Below are positions 1-10,533 of a stretch of 64,000 nucleotides of DNA, piece by piece. The position numbers and the translations under genes were made by a program. Below the pieces are notes generated by a model that did no database searches, was not told where the DNA came from, and saw only the letters and a program-made list of their open reading frames with translations. The stretch spans positions 13,601,632 to 13,665,631 of the forward strand of contig NC_066838.1 in NCBI RefSeq assembly GCF_001640805.2, given 5' to 3'. The stretch is from Lates calcarifer. Taxonomy: Eukaryota > Chordata > Actinopteri > Centropomidae. Numbering within the stretch: position 1 is the first letter of the stretch; the number at the start of each line of letters is the position of its first letter.

Positions 1-2
1 AG

Positions 3-1124
3 GTCTGGACGGCACAGGGGGAGGAAGAGGTGGACCACTACGGCTACGTCCTGCCTGGGTCACCTGGCACTTCAGAGAGAGGTAAATGATTAGCACTTAA
101 ATGGGAACATGCTGCCTTGTCCTTTGTTTTCTTGCATTTGAAAGTAATAAAATTCTTCCCTGATCTTCTTTCTTCTACACATTTTTAATGGCTCACAGTC
201 CCTAGATTCTCTCATTCTAGCCGAAGAAACTCAAGGCTGAAGAGTAATTTGTCTCTCGTGGTGATAAATCCTTCCCAGGAGTATGAAATCATGAGCAAAG
301 AGTCTCCCCCCTGCTCGACCAGAGGTGTCTCATCTCAGGCAGCGGCCCCCTCTGTGACACTTTGCAATAAAACCTTGCCTTTACCTTCTCCGACTTTCAT
401 GGCCTCATTACCTGTAGAGGATGCAGCAGATGTGGAAACACTGACATCAGACTCAGCTGTAAGAAGTAAGCAAGTAGATGAGGATCATGAGGGAACTCTA
501 ACAGAGCAAAGAGAGTCTACAGAGAAACATCAGCTGCCTGGGGACTCTGACAGAGGGATAGGAGCTGTGGAAGACCAAGAGGAGGCGGCCCGAGGGATAG
601 GTAGGTACGAATACATGGATATCAGATGCTCCGACTCGACAGAGGGAGAGGATCCGGTATGGGAGAGACGTGGGAGTCAAACATCTGCAAGGAGCGCGGC
701 AGAGACAGACAAAACAGACCAAACAGACCAAACAGTGGAGGTGTTGAAAAAGGAGCATGAGGAGGGAGAGGAAGAGGAGAAGTACCACAACACAAACAAA
801 CAACCCACACATCAGGGGAATCTGAGTGGTATGGTCATGCTCAGGCCAGATGTGCTCACAGCTGGTGGGGGAAAGGTAGAGGAGTATGAGGAGATGACCA
901 AATTTGGAGTGGTGCCCAGTGGTTGGGAGCAGGCAGACTACCAGAACCTCCCGGTGAAGGGGAGGGCTGTTTCTGAGGAGGTGGGCAGTGGCAGGTGTGC
1001 GGGGATCGGGGGATACATCAAGGTGTGTGCTGGCATGGGGGAGCCTGGCAGCAACACATCGTTTGACAACCCAGACTACTGGCACAGCAGACTGTTCCTC
1101 AAACCAGATGCTGTACGCACCTAA
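3..1124 (+). CDS. erbb3: erbb3 3' end: receptor tyrosine-protein kinase erbB-3, C-terminal tail (partial)
   Basis: Coding exons 3-81 (phase-1 end at an AG|GTAAAT donor) and 199-1124 (acceptor CACAG, stop 1122-1124). The 5' part of the gene lies outside the window. The reading ends in FDNPDYWHSRLFLKPDAVRT, which matches the ErbB3 C-terminus (human ends FDNPDYWHSRLF then a short variable tail). ErbB3 is a plasma-membrane neuregulin receptor with a weak or inactive kinase. It signals by heterodimerising with ErbB2, and its phosphorylated tail recruits PI3K p85 through YxxM motifs. Three are visible: YEIM (282-293), YEYM (606-617) and YEEM (885-896). A GYVLP tyrosine motif sits in the first exon and an NPDY motif at 1068-1079. 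The middle of the tail is Glu/Asp/Thr-rich and poorly conserved, as usual for the family. The paralogue (erbb3a or erbb3b) cannot be decided from this fragment. Confidence 0.93.
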
Positions 1125-2459
1125 TAATGCGGACTGGGACAGAGATATAGCAACTGTTACTGCGATAAAGTTTGGGAATTTTGTATGTTTAATTTTTTTT
1201 TTTTTTAACAGTTTTTTTCTTTGAGTTCCAGCATTCAACAAGCTTTGAAAGATAAAAGTTGAAAAAAGAAAAGAAAAAAGAAATACACCTTAAATCTCAT
1301 TTTACATTTTCATGGTGGAGTGCATAAATGTTTCTGAACTATTAAATGGTACAAAACAAACAAAATTAGGGCAGGCAAAATGTGGTGTTTGCCCATGAAC
1401 TAAATAAAGAGTACTTTACATCACATGCTTCACTGTTATAATAGCTGTGTCATTTGTGAGATGAGGTGTTCCAGTCCAATTTATATAGAGCAGTCTTTTT
1501 GTACAATTTATTATGAATCATTAAATAAACAAATAAATACGATTATTTTGCTACTATCCACTCATTTGTGTTGTTGATGTGTGTACAGCAGGTTTTTTTT
1601 GTTTGTTTTGTTTTTTATCAATGTGTTGGAGTGCTTTTATAAAATAAAGAAATAAGATATCGACTTGTCTTAAAAGTGCTCATTCATTTATTTAACTGTC
1701 TTTATTTGATTTTATTTTTATTGCGACGTGAATCATTAAATAACACAAACAAACATGATGCACATCTCCAGTGACAGTGACACTGAACAGCAGAAAATGA
1801 GATGGAGGCCTGGGAACGCATCAGTGACGCACTCGCGCGCGATTTGGTCAAAGACGAAGCAGATCAAAGATGATCAGGGGAGTGAGAGTTACCCGTATCG
1901 TTCTTCCGCTTTTGTTCAAATCCAATTTGCTGATGCACGTTACACAAGGAAGTAATGTGAACTCTGTAACTTAATTATTCGTATTTTGATGATGGTTTTT
2001 GCATTTCATATCCATATGTACGTATTTTTCCAATCTTTCCCAGACTTCATTATTTATATTTTACAAGGGACAAGTCAGCTAAACCTCTTCAGCCTCTTTA
2101 GATATGGAGCTTTGATGCATTTCTTTGGTATCTATGATAGTAAAGTGAGCATTTTTGCGATTAAGTAGAGCTAATTACATCAGACATTTTTCTCTGTATT
2201 CTGACAGTTTACGGACAGAACAAGTAATTGATTAATGGAGAAAATAATCGCAGCTCTACAGTCAACGCATAAACGCCAGGCCATGAACTATCTTGACTTT
2301 GGAGTGTGTCTTTGGCAGCAGGCGGGATCTAGTGAGCGTAGGCTGCCGGTGGAAGTCGGGCGGGCCGGTGCAGAGAGCAGCGTGGTCCATCCTGTGACTG
2401 ACTGACACCCGCCGGGAGGAAAAAAAAAGTTACTCTGAGTTCGCGGACACACTGCCAAC
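1125..2459 (+). other. erbb3 3' UTR and erbb3-pa2g4 intergenic spacer
   Basis: No convincing gene. Poly(A) signals AATAAA lie at 1403-1408, 1524-1529 and 1643-1648, so erbb3 probably ends within about 550 bp of its stop. At about 2210-2265 there is a short A/T-rich fragment of a dispersed repeat that recurs elsewhere in the window. The last 150 bp before the pa2g4 start are GC-richer and should hold its promoter and 5' UTR. I see no clear TATA box there. Confidence 0.6.
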
Positions 2460-5400
2460 ATGTCTGGAGACGACGAGACTCAGGAGCAGACCATCGCCGA
2501 TGACTTGGTGGTCACCAAGTACAAGATGGGGGCCGAGATTGCGAATCGTAAGTGAAACGCGGCGTTAATGAGCCGTTTTGACTCAACCGTCCGTAAGTAT
2601 GAGGATCCGTCCAGTGTTAGCTAGCAGTGTCAGCTAGTCATACCCAGCAGCAGCTGCTGTGCCATGTGCCGCAGCAGTAGCAGCCACAGGTCATTACTAG
2701 AAAGCGGGCCTTTGTGTAAAACAAAGAAAACACGGCTTTTGTAAATAAGTGGAAAGAGCTTTTATTTGTAGTAGTCTGTATTTGTGTAACGCCATGTAAC
2801 TGTCACATTAGCCCGGTGTGCTAGGTGGCTATGTGGCTGAGCTACCTTACTAGCAAGCGTTAGCTAGCTGTAACTGCTAACGTAACAGATAACAATGACA
2901 AGTACAAAATTGAATGACAATGTGTGGTTGTTCTGAACAGTGTATCCGACATTTAAACGTATATATTCACCTAATTCAAACCCAGACTAGTATAATTGTC
3001 ATGTAAGAGCCTTGATTGAGGAGCTGGTTGTAATTTAAGATCTTAATTAGAGTAAGCAGATGCCAGTCATCACACGCAGTGCTCTGTTATGTAAAATTAT
3101 TTCAGAAATTATTTATTTATTTTACTTGCAACAATGAAACAAAATCACTAACTCAGTATAAAGTTACTAACATGAATTCTAAACTTAACATGCTGTTATT
3201 AGTCGTGGTTGAAGCCAATATATTATGCAATATATCATTAGCAGGGCCACATGTATGCACTCAGTATCTTTGGAATGATGTCATAATTAGGGTTTGTTTT
3301 AGTATAAATATATGTAATCTACATATGACAAATCCAAGAACATAAAGAGTCCATGTTTGCATATTAATGTCATAATTTCTGCATTTATAAACATCATTTA
3401 ACTGTAATTCAACCATCAAAGCATACTTTTTCACCTGTGCCCACCTTCACGCTCACATGTCACACTCACTCACACCTGTCATTTGCCTAGTTCTGCACAG
3501 TCATAGTACAGTATGATATAATGATGTCATAATTCATCTGACTCGGGCTGGAGACTGAACAGCTGACCATCCTGCCATGAAAAGTTTAAATACGTATTAA
3601 GCCAATACTTTATGTATTTAATTTGAACTAAATTGAATCTCAGGTAGTGTATCAGTGGGAATCAGTTCACCAGCTGCTTCAGAATATCTAGATATAAGTT
3701 ATCCTAATCTTTCAAAAATAACTAATGTGCAGCTGATGTTAGTTTTTGTTACTGATGAAGTTATTGATAATTTGATTATCTTTTATTTGACCCTTCGACC
3801 TATAAAACATAAGAAAACTGTGCAAATGCCCATCACTATATATTACAGCACAAGATGAGGTCATCAAAAATCCAGTGATTGGTCGTGTTTGGCTCCTTGC
3901 CATTGCGTGTACTCCTTCCATATTATGACAGATTCTATGCTGTAGTGGTACTTCACATAAATGACTGTGTCCTTGTGGTTTTGTATTATTGCATACCACA
4001 GCTGACCTACTTAAGCCATCTAATTTGCTACCAGCATTATGCTATTTCAAGCTAATTTACAGCTGTCACACAGTCTGTCAAATGTTCAGTTTCCAGCTAA
4101 CATCAGCTTAATCTAAATGAAATGAGTTGTCATTTGCTGCCAGCACCCATAAGTCATTGATTAAACCTTGAACAGTGAACAAGAGTCATTGTTGATGTTA
4201 ATGTTGACCAAATTATCCTATCAACACAAAGCAGATCAATCGATAATGAAAATAATCATTAGCTGCAGGCTAAAACTGACCATTTTAAACGTATCACGGC
4301 TCTTTGCATCTCTTGTCCTGCAGAGACTCTGAAGACGGTAGTTGCGGCAGCTACGGCTGGAGTCTCTGTACTCAGCCTGTGTGAAAAGGGCGATGCCTTC
4401 ATCATGGCAGAGACCGGCAAAATCTTCAAGAAGGAAAAAGACATGAAGAAAGGTAGGTCTTGGGTTACATTTCGTTCAGCATCATCGGTGTCTCTGACTC
4501 AGCGCTCACTCATTCACTCTCTTTCTTTCTCAGGTATCGCTTTTCCTACTTGTGTGTCAGTTAACAACTGTGTATGCCATTGCTCCCCTCTGAAGAGCGA
4601 CCCTGACATCATACTGAAGGATGGGGACCTTGTCAAGATGTAAGCCACTGAATTTCTACCTGTCCACTCACTAGTGCGCTAGATACAGTTTATATTTAAT
4701 TTTCAGTGCACGCACACATTATCTCACGGTTTCCTGTTGTGTTTTTGTGCAGCGATCTGGGTGTCCATGTTGATGGCTTCATCTCAAATGTGGCTCACAG
4801 CTTCATTGTTGGAGTGACCAAGGTACGTCACTGTTTGAATAAATGACACTTGGGCTGTAGAGCTTAATTGTATATTCTCAATAGTCCTGAATTGTGATTT
4901 ACCTGACCACCACTGATACTGACAGTCACCACCATTAACACCTTATAGTACTTTGTTCTTCTCTGACTTGCCTCCTGTGCTACTTCAGGACAACCCGCTG
5001 ACAGGGAGGAAAGCTGACGTTATCAAAGCAGCTCACCTCTGTGCTGAGGCGGCCTTGCGTCTTGTCAAGCCAGGAAACCAGGTAAAACTCTCCCACCGTG
5101 ACCGCTGATTGGGCCAACGACATCACTGCTCACGCCTCATCGAATAATCATAACCGTGTCTCCTCTATTAGAACACACAGGTCACAGAAGCCTGGAACAA
5201 GATCGCAAAGTCATTCAAGTGCTCTCCTATCGAAGGTGGGTGTTTGCAAACATTTGGCACCTTCAAGCTCCGTGATCCAGACGATACACATTTGCCGAAT
5301 GTAATTTGACACGCTTGACTCAGTTTATTCCTCCTATGTGAACAGGCATGCTGTCCCATCAGCTCAAACAGCATGTGATTGATGGGGAGAAAACCATCAT

Positions 5401-7772
5401 CCAAAACCCAACGGACCAGCAAAAGTGAGTTCATTCAGCAAGTGCTTATTATCACCGACCCTGATGAGTGTTCTCTTTAACCAATGGGTGACCCTTGTTT
5501 TTGTAGAAAGGACCACGAGAAGGCTGAGTTTGAGGTGCATGAGGTATATGCAGTGGATGTGCTTATCAGCACTGGAGAGGGGAAGGTGAGAGGAAATTTG
5601 ATTCCCGCTGAATTTTTAAACTTTGATAAAGACGAGGATTTAAAAATATGTGCTCTGTTTTGCGACTCAGGCAAAGGATGGAGGTCAGAGGACCACCGTT
5701 TACAAACGAGACCCCAACAAGGTGTATGGCTTGAAGATGAAGACATCTCGGACATTCTTCAGTGAGATGGAGAGACGCTTTGATACGATGCCTTTCACTC
5801 TGAGGTAGCGTCTTTCATCTTCAGATCGGATATTTTAATCTTTTTTCCTTTTCATTTTTATCTTTGATAAAATAATCTCCCAAGTGTCACACCCTCATTT
5901 CTCCTTTCTTCTTTCTTTGTGTCCTCAGAGCATTTGAGGATGAAGGCAAGGCCAGGTTGGGCGTGGTGGAGTGTGCCAAACATGAGCTGCTGCAGCCATT
6001 CAATGTGTTGCATGAGAAAGAGGGTGAGTGGAACAATAAGGGGTGTAATTTAAGGGCTTTGGCGAGCATTAAAGTTGTTTCAAGTTTGTTTTCATGTGAA
6101 CAAAACGTGTGGTCTGAAAGTTTCTCACAGTTGCTGAAAGACTGTAGAAAATGTCACAGTACAGGTAGTGCTGGTAAAATTACTCATTTTTGATCTAGGA
6201 AATTTAATTACCACTAAGTCTTATGGCTGTACCAGCTACTAACAGGCCGTGCATGCAATAAATGCCTTGGTTGAAAGAAGAAAAGGATACAGGTTTCAAT
6301 GTAATCCCAGCAAGCTTGACTAATTTTCCACTGTGGCCTTGCTTCCTCCCCTGCAGTGTCTTTCACTCGACTGCGTGGTCAGGCCAACCTCACATGTCTG
6401 CTCCGCACTCTTCTTGTCACTGTAACAAATGTACACAGGGCTTGGGTAGTTTCAGTGCATGTACGTTAACAGATGTATATGCACAGACACCAAAATAATT
6501 AGAACCAAAATACTTCAGAGCTATGAGGGCGTATCATTCACTGTCTATCACTGACAAATGCCAGCCTGTCTGACAAAAATATGGCACCAAGTCAGTAACA
6601 GGATATGTCAATTTTATCTGTAACAGAAGACCTACCTCAGTAATAATATAAGATTTCCACCTTATTTTCTTCAATTTATTGTTCTGTCCAAAAATGTAAA
6701 AAAAAGTGTAAAATGTCTTCAGTTTCCATTAGCCCAATCTGACTTCTTTAGGTGTCTTGTTTTGCCTAGTGACCAGTCTAAACCCCAGCAGAACTGTTTA
6801 TTACCAGGTATAACCAAAAAAAAAAAGCCTCACACTTGAGAAGCTGAAACCAGCAAATGTCTAGAATTTTTGCCTAAGCCCAAAATTTGAGACCTTGCTG
6901 ACTGTATGCACTGTAAGCATGCCAACTGTGCCTGCACTAGAAAAGTAAACTGGACGCTTTAGGTATATGCTGTATATTTCCCTTCCCCATTTCACGGTCC
7001 TGTTCTTGTTAAGCAGTCACATACACTGTAAATGGCCGACCAAGGCCACCTTCTTGCTGTCAGAGGGCGTCCTATAAGCATTAAAACTCACTGATGTGTT
7101 GCTCAAACTGGACTTCTGGGTTGTCCTCTCACATGCATTCTAATCAGTTAATTAATGGCACTTGAATGGCACTCGTCCTGTCAACTGAGACATTTGATGT
7201 CCATGTTGAGTGCCAAGTGGGACTATTAAATTTAACTTTGAACCCTCTCTGTCATCAGGCGAATTTGTAGCCCAGTTCAAGTTCACCGTGCTGCTCATGG
7301 CCAATGGACCTCTGCGAATCACCAACAGCCTCTTCGAGCCAGAACTCTACAAGTCTGAGCACGAGGTGGAGGACCCAGAGCTGAAGGTAAAGTGTGTCTG
7401 TTGGATGGGATGTTGTGTCCTCTGCCTGAAAAGAAAGGATCACACTAATGAGACTGCTATAGCATGCTGTTAGCTGACTTGGCATTTTCAAAGCTGTTAT
7501 GTGCAAGGTCATCACAGTAAATTTTGGTGTCTTTTTTTTTTTTTTTTTTTTTTTTTCCTCCTATAAAGGCTTTGCTTCAAAGTTCAGCTAGCCGTAAGAC
7601 TCAGAAGAAGAAGAAAAAGAAGGTGAGTCACAGGGCGGTGTGTTTTTATGAAATGAACAAGAATACGGGCTCCAAATGTTTCCACTAACTTCAATCTTTT
7701 TCTTTCATAAAGGCCTCAAAGACCGTTGAGAGCGCAACAGGACAGGCGATGGAGACTGAGGCTGCAGAATAG
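2460..7772 (+). CDS. pa2g4: pa2g4: proliferation-associated protein 2G4 (EBP1), complete
   Basis: Thirteen coding exons join in frame: 2460-2547, 4324-4452, 4534-4639, 4753-4822, 4989-5081, 5172-5235, 5346-5424, 5507-5585, 5671-5804, 5929-6023, 7259-7386, 7569-7622, 7713-7772. They total 1179 nt, or 392 aa, against 394 aa in human. The protein begins [20 protein letters not shown] and has the methionine-aminopeptidase-like fold without protease activity. Recognisable blocks are [45 protein letters not shown] and [15 protein letters not shown]. Exon 12 encodes the Lys-rich RNA-binding tail (KTQKKKKKK). EBP1 binds ribosomes, rRNA and structured RNA. It was named as an ErbB3-binding protein and shuttles between cytoplasm and nucleolus. 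Introns 1 (1.8 kb) and 10 (1.2 kb) are large and the rest short. The start is chosen because it follows an in-frame-stop-bearing leader and matches the family N-terminus. Confidence 0.97.
2548..4323 (+). other. pa2g4 intron 1
   Basis: GTAAGT donor to CTGCAG acceptor. No coding signal. It contains an AT-rich stretch and, just before exon 2 at about 4225-4275, a short copy of the dispersed ATCGATAATGAAAATAATCA-type repeat. The open frames here are short and have no family resemblance. Confidence 0.6.
6024..7258 (+). other. pa2g4 intron 10 with a dispersed repeat
   Basis: GTGAGT donor to CATCAG acceptor. About 6660-6870 resembles other interspersed copies in the window (shared blocks near TGTCTTGTTTTG and GAAACCAGCAAATGT). 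No small RNA gene was recognised. Confidence 0.45.
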
Positions 7773-7948
7773 ATTCTCTCTCCAAGAAACTCTGACAGAC
7801 ATCTGATGACCCAAAGAACAGACGTCACGAATCCTTCTGTCCCGGCTGTCTGAGGCACTTGCGGGTGTAGCCGCTGTGAATACCTCCGAATCTAACTGAT
7901 GTCAGTCTGGGATGATGCTGCTCCTAAATTCTGTCACTCCACCTAAAA

Positions 7949-8052
7949 CAACACACACGCACACTCACTCACTCACTCACTCACTCACTCACACTCACAC
8001 TCACACTCACACACACACAAACACACAAACACACAAACACACACACACACAC
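7949..8052. repeat. CA/CACT microsatellite in the pa2g4 3' UTR
   Basis: About 100 bp of mixed (CACT)n, (CACTCA)n and (CA)n repeats with CAAA interruptions, 14 bp upstream of the pa2g4 poly(A) signal. It is likely polymorphic. Confidence 0.9.
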
Positions 8053-9615
8053 GTCGTACATCCCTAATAAATTTCACTGTCCTTGAGACAGCCTTATTCT
8101 CTTAATAGCGGGCACAGTGCTGCTGCAAGAGATGATATTTTGTGCAAGGGCATTTACTCACTGGAACATTTAACCATTCGACTTATCTTGAGCCTTTTGT
8201 CCCTTTTTTCTCCACAACCACAATAACTGTAGTGAAAGATATGGAAAATAAAAAATGAGTTTGACAGAGCGGCCAAGGATGATGAATGCACAATACTTTG
8301 TCGGTGTAATTGTGTGGCATTTCGTAGATAACTTCCTTGAGGTCATAAGCCTGAAGCCATGCCTTTTTGAAACGAGTGTTAACTTGTCGTGGGCAGAAAT
8401 GTTTAACATCCCTCTTGAACCCGGTATCTTATGACATTCGCACAATTTATAATTATGACATCATTAGTCATCATTACTGTTCAGTTCAGCATAATTACCA
8501 CATTTGTACTGCTCTTGCTTAAGCCTACTAGTCATTGTGTATACTTCCAGGCACCTGTACTGTAGGTTACTCAACTAACTATTTCTAAAACTGACATTGT
8601 AAGTCCAGTTGAGTAATTTAACTAGTAAAAAAAAGAAAGCAATTTCCTTTCTCAGTTGTGGATGGTGTAACTTTTGCCAAGGGTTCAGCATTTAGTCTTC
8701 TGGTGCCACCACTGAGTCTGACAGTCTGTGTTTACATAAGAATTCCATACCTGTTAGATATATGGATACTTTTGTAAAACAAATCCCACTTTCAGAGACT
8801 ATTTTTGGAAACATTAAAAAGCCACCTGACATCATTTGTGTGGTTCTGTTTTTGGACTGTGTGTGTTTGTCCAGTTGTCACTGCATTTGTTACTGCATCT
8901 CATTCATCAAAATCGAATCAGGGTTGTGACAGAACATCAGGCACCTGGCTGAAAGACCGACCTTTAAAGTAATAGAAACTTCAACTTATCCTTAATATAC
9001 TGTGTATGATAAAATGCCTGTAGCCTGGATTCCTGTGAATTTACTTTGTGCAAATTTTATTCCCCAACATATGGGTCTAAATGCAGTTTTCAAGCCTTTA
9101 CCAGAATGACAGGAGTATCATTTTTGGAATGAAATCTGTAAGAATTAACACTTAAATTCCTCTTGGCCTAAAAGTAGTAAACTGCATACTGAATCAATTA
9201 CCAGGGGCCCAAGAGGTCAGGGTCACCTGGGCCAGAGCCTCTGGGTGAAGAGACTGTTAATGTTTGAAAGTCAGAGAGCTCAGTTAGGAGAATGACCACA
9301 AGATGCATCATTTGTAGTCTCTTGTGTTGCTTTCAGTCTAGGGTTTGATGTAGAAGAGGTGGAGAGGCCTTTTGTCTTATATCACAAATCACGTGTACTG
9401 TTCATGGTAAAAAATTCTCTCTTTGAGCATAATCAGGTTATTAGGGCACGGGTGAGATCTGCTGCATACAAGTTTTTAACACCTGATCTCGAGGGAGCAC
9501 AAAAGCTGCAGCAATGGTTTAATATCTCCGTGTACTTTCTTTAAACGCTTTACCGTCTATAAAACTCCATTTCCCATGTTTTACTGCGAGCCAGCCCAGG
9601 TGACGTAGAACCCCT

Positions 9616-9650
9616 TATAAATAAGACGTCGCTGGACTATGACGTTCTTC
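9616..9650 (+). promoter_or_regulatory. rpl41 core promoter: TATA box and pyrimidine-rich start
   Basis: TATAAATAA lies at 9616-9624. About 30 bp downstream is a short pyrimidine run (TTCTTC, 9645-9650), a plausible 5'-TOP-like transcription start of the kind used by ribosomal-protein genes. CRE-like TGACGTAG (9601-9608) and GACGTC lie next to it. The start site itself is inferred. Confidence 0.55.
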
Positions 9651-9787
9651 GTGGAGACGGTTGCTTAGCGGTCGGTACGTGGAAGAGCCGCTGTGTGTAT
9701 CAGAATCCAAGTTAATCATCTTCTTTTTAAATCAATCGAGCTAATTTATAACATTTCTTTTTTTGTTTGCAGCCTTCCCTCTTCAAC

Positions 9788-10533
9788 ATGAGAGCCAAGG
9801 TGTGTTTTTAATGTCTGTGTGGTCAGATAACCACAGCTTCAAGTTGTGCTAGCATTTGCTAACTACTAAGCAGGTCGACGGGCTAAAACAGCACGTCCGT
9901 GAGCTTTCACCTTTGACTCTTGATTTCAAAAGTGTAGTCTATTTCATTTCTGTATGTATTTGAGTGTTTTATGAAATGCATAAATATGAGAAACAGTCAT
10001 TTAATGCTGTTTTTTCCTTTCGCAGTGGAGAAAGAAGCGCATGCGCAGGTAAGAGTGTGTGTAGCGCATGTTTCTGAGGTCTGTATGTCTTGAAAGGTTT
10101 TTAAAAATATTGAATTTAGCCTCCTATAAGCCGTAGAATGTTATTTCAAATACGAACAAACAAACAAATATTTTTTTCCTCACAGGGTATCAAGTGTCAC
10201 GTTTAGCAAAATAACTTAAATGTAACTCATCTTGAACTGGTTAATCAATCCTTTGAAAATCCATTGAAGCACTGAAAAAATGTAGTGGGTTAATAGTAAA
10301 CATAAGGCTGTATCATTCTTACATCCTGTGGTATGAATTGGATATTAAATGGCATTCTTTGGTATCAAATCTAAATTTAACTTTGTGAATCCTGTAGAAA
10401 CTGTACAGGCATACATAAAGTCAACCTCAAACACACTGTCTTGCACAAGTTTTTCTGTTTAAACGGCTCATTGCTGTGATCATTTTTTAGGCTGAAGCGG
10501 AAAAGGAGAAAGATGAGGCAGAGGTCTAAGTAA
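9788..10533 (+). CDS. rpl41: rpl41: 60S ribosomal protein L41 (eL41), complete
   Basis: Three coding exons, 9788-9799, 10026-10048 and 10491-10533, give 78 nt including the TAA stop, or 25 aa. The translation starts MRAKWRKKRMRR and ends KMRQRSK. It appears identical to vertebrate RPL41 as I know it. The peptide is almost wholly Arg/Lys, forms a single helix in the ribosome at the interface between subunits, and is one of the shortest proteins encoded in animals. Codons are split across both introns in the expected phases. The 5' leader is also spliced, and a poly(A) signal ATTAAA is at 10793-10798. The gene is far too short to appear as an ordinary open reading frame, so its identity rests on splicing and exact sequence. 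Confidence 0.96.

Larger units (their letters stand above)
7773..9787 (+). other. pa2g4 3' UTR, spacer and rpl41 5' leader
   Basis: The pa2g4 3' UTR runs to about 8090, with AATAAA at 8066-8071 directly after a CA/CACT microsatellite. From about 8100 to 9590 I see no gene. The rpl41 promoter and a non-coding first exon lie at about 9600-9674. Its intron is donor GTACGT at 9675, acceptor AG at 9771-9772. Confidence 0.6.

Noticed and set aside
498..1241. 247-codon open frame on the minus strand
   Set aside because: It is antisense to the erbb3 terminal exon, is low in complexity (Leu/Cys/Val runs) and matches no family I know. It is a shadow of the coding strand.
7949..8052. CACT/CA array considered as a CRISPR-like or satellite array
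   Set aside because: The units are 2-6 bp without spacers. It is an ordinary microsatellite.
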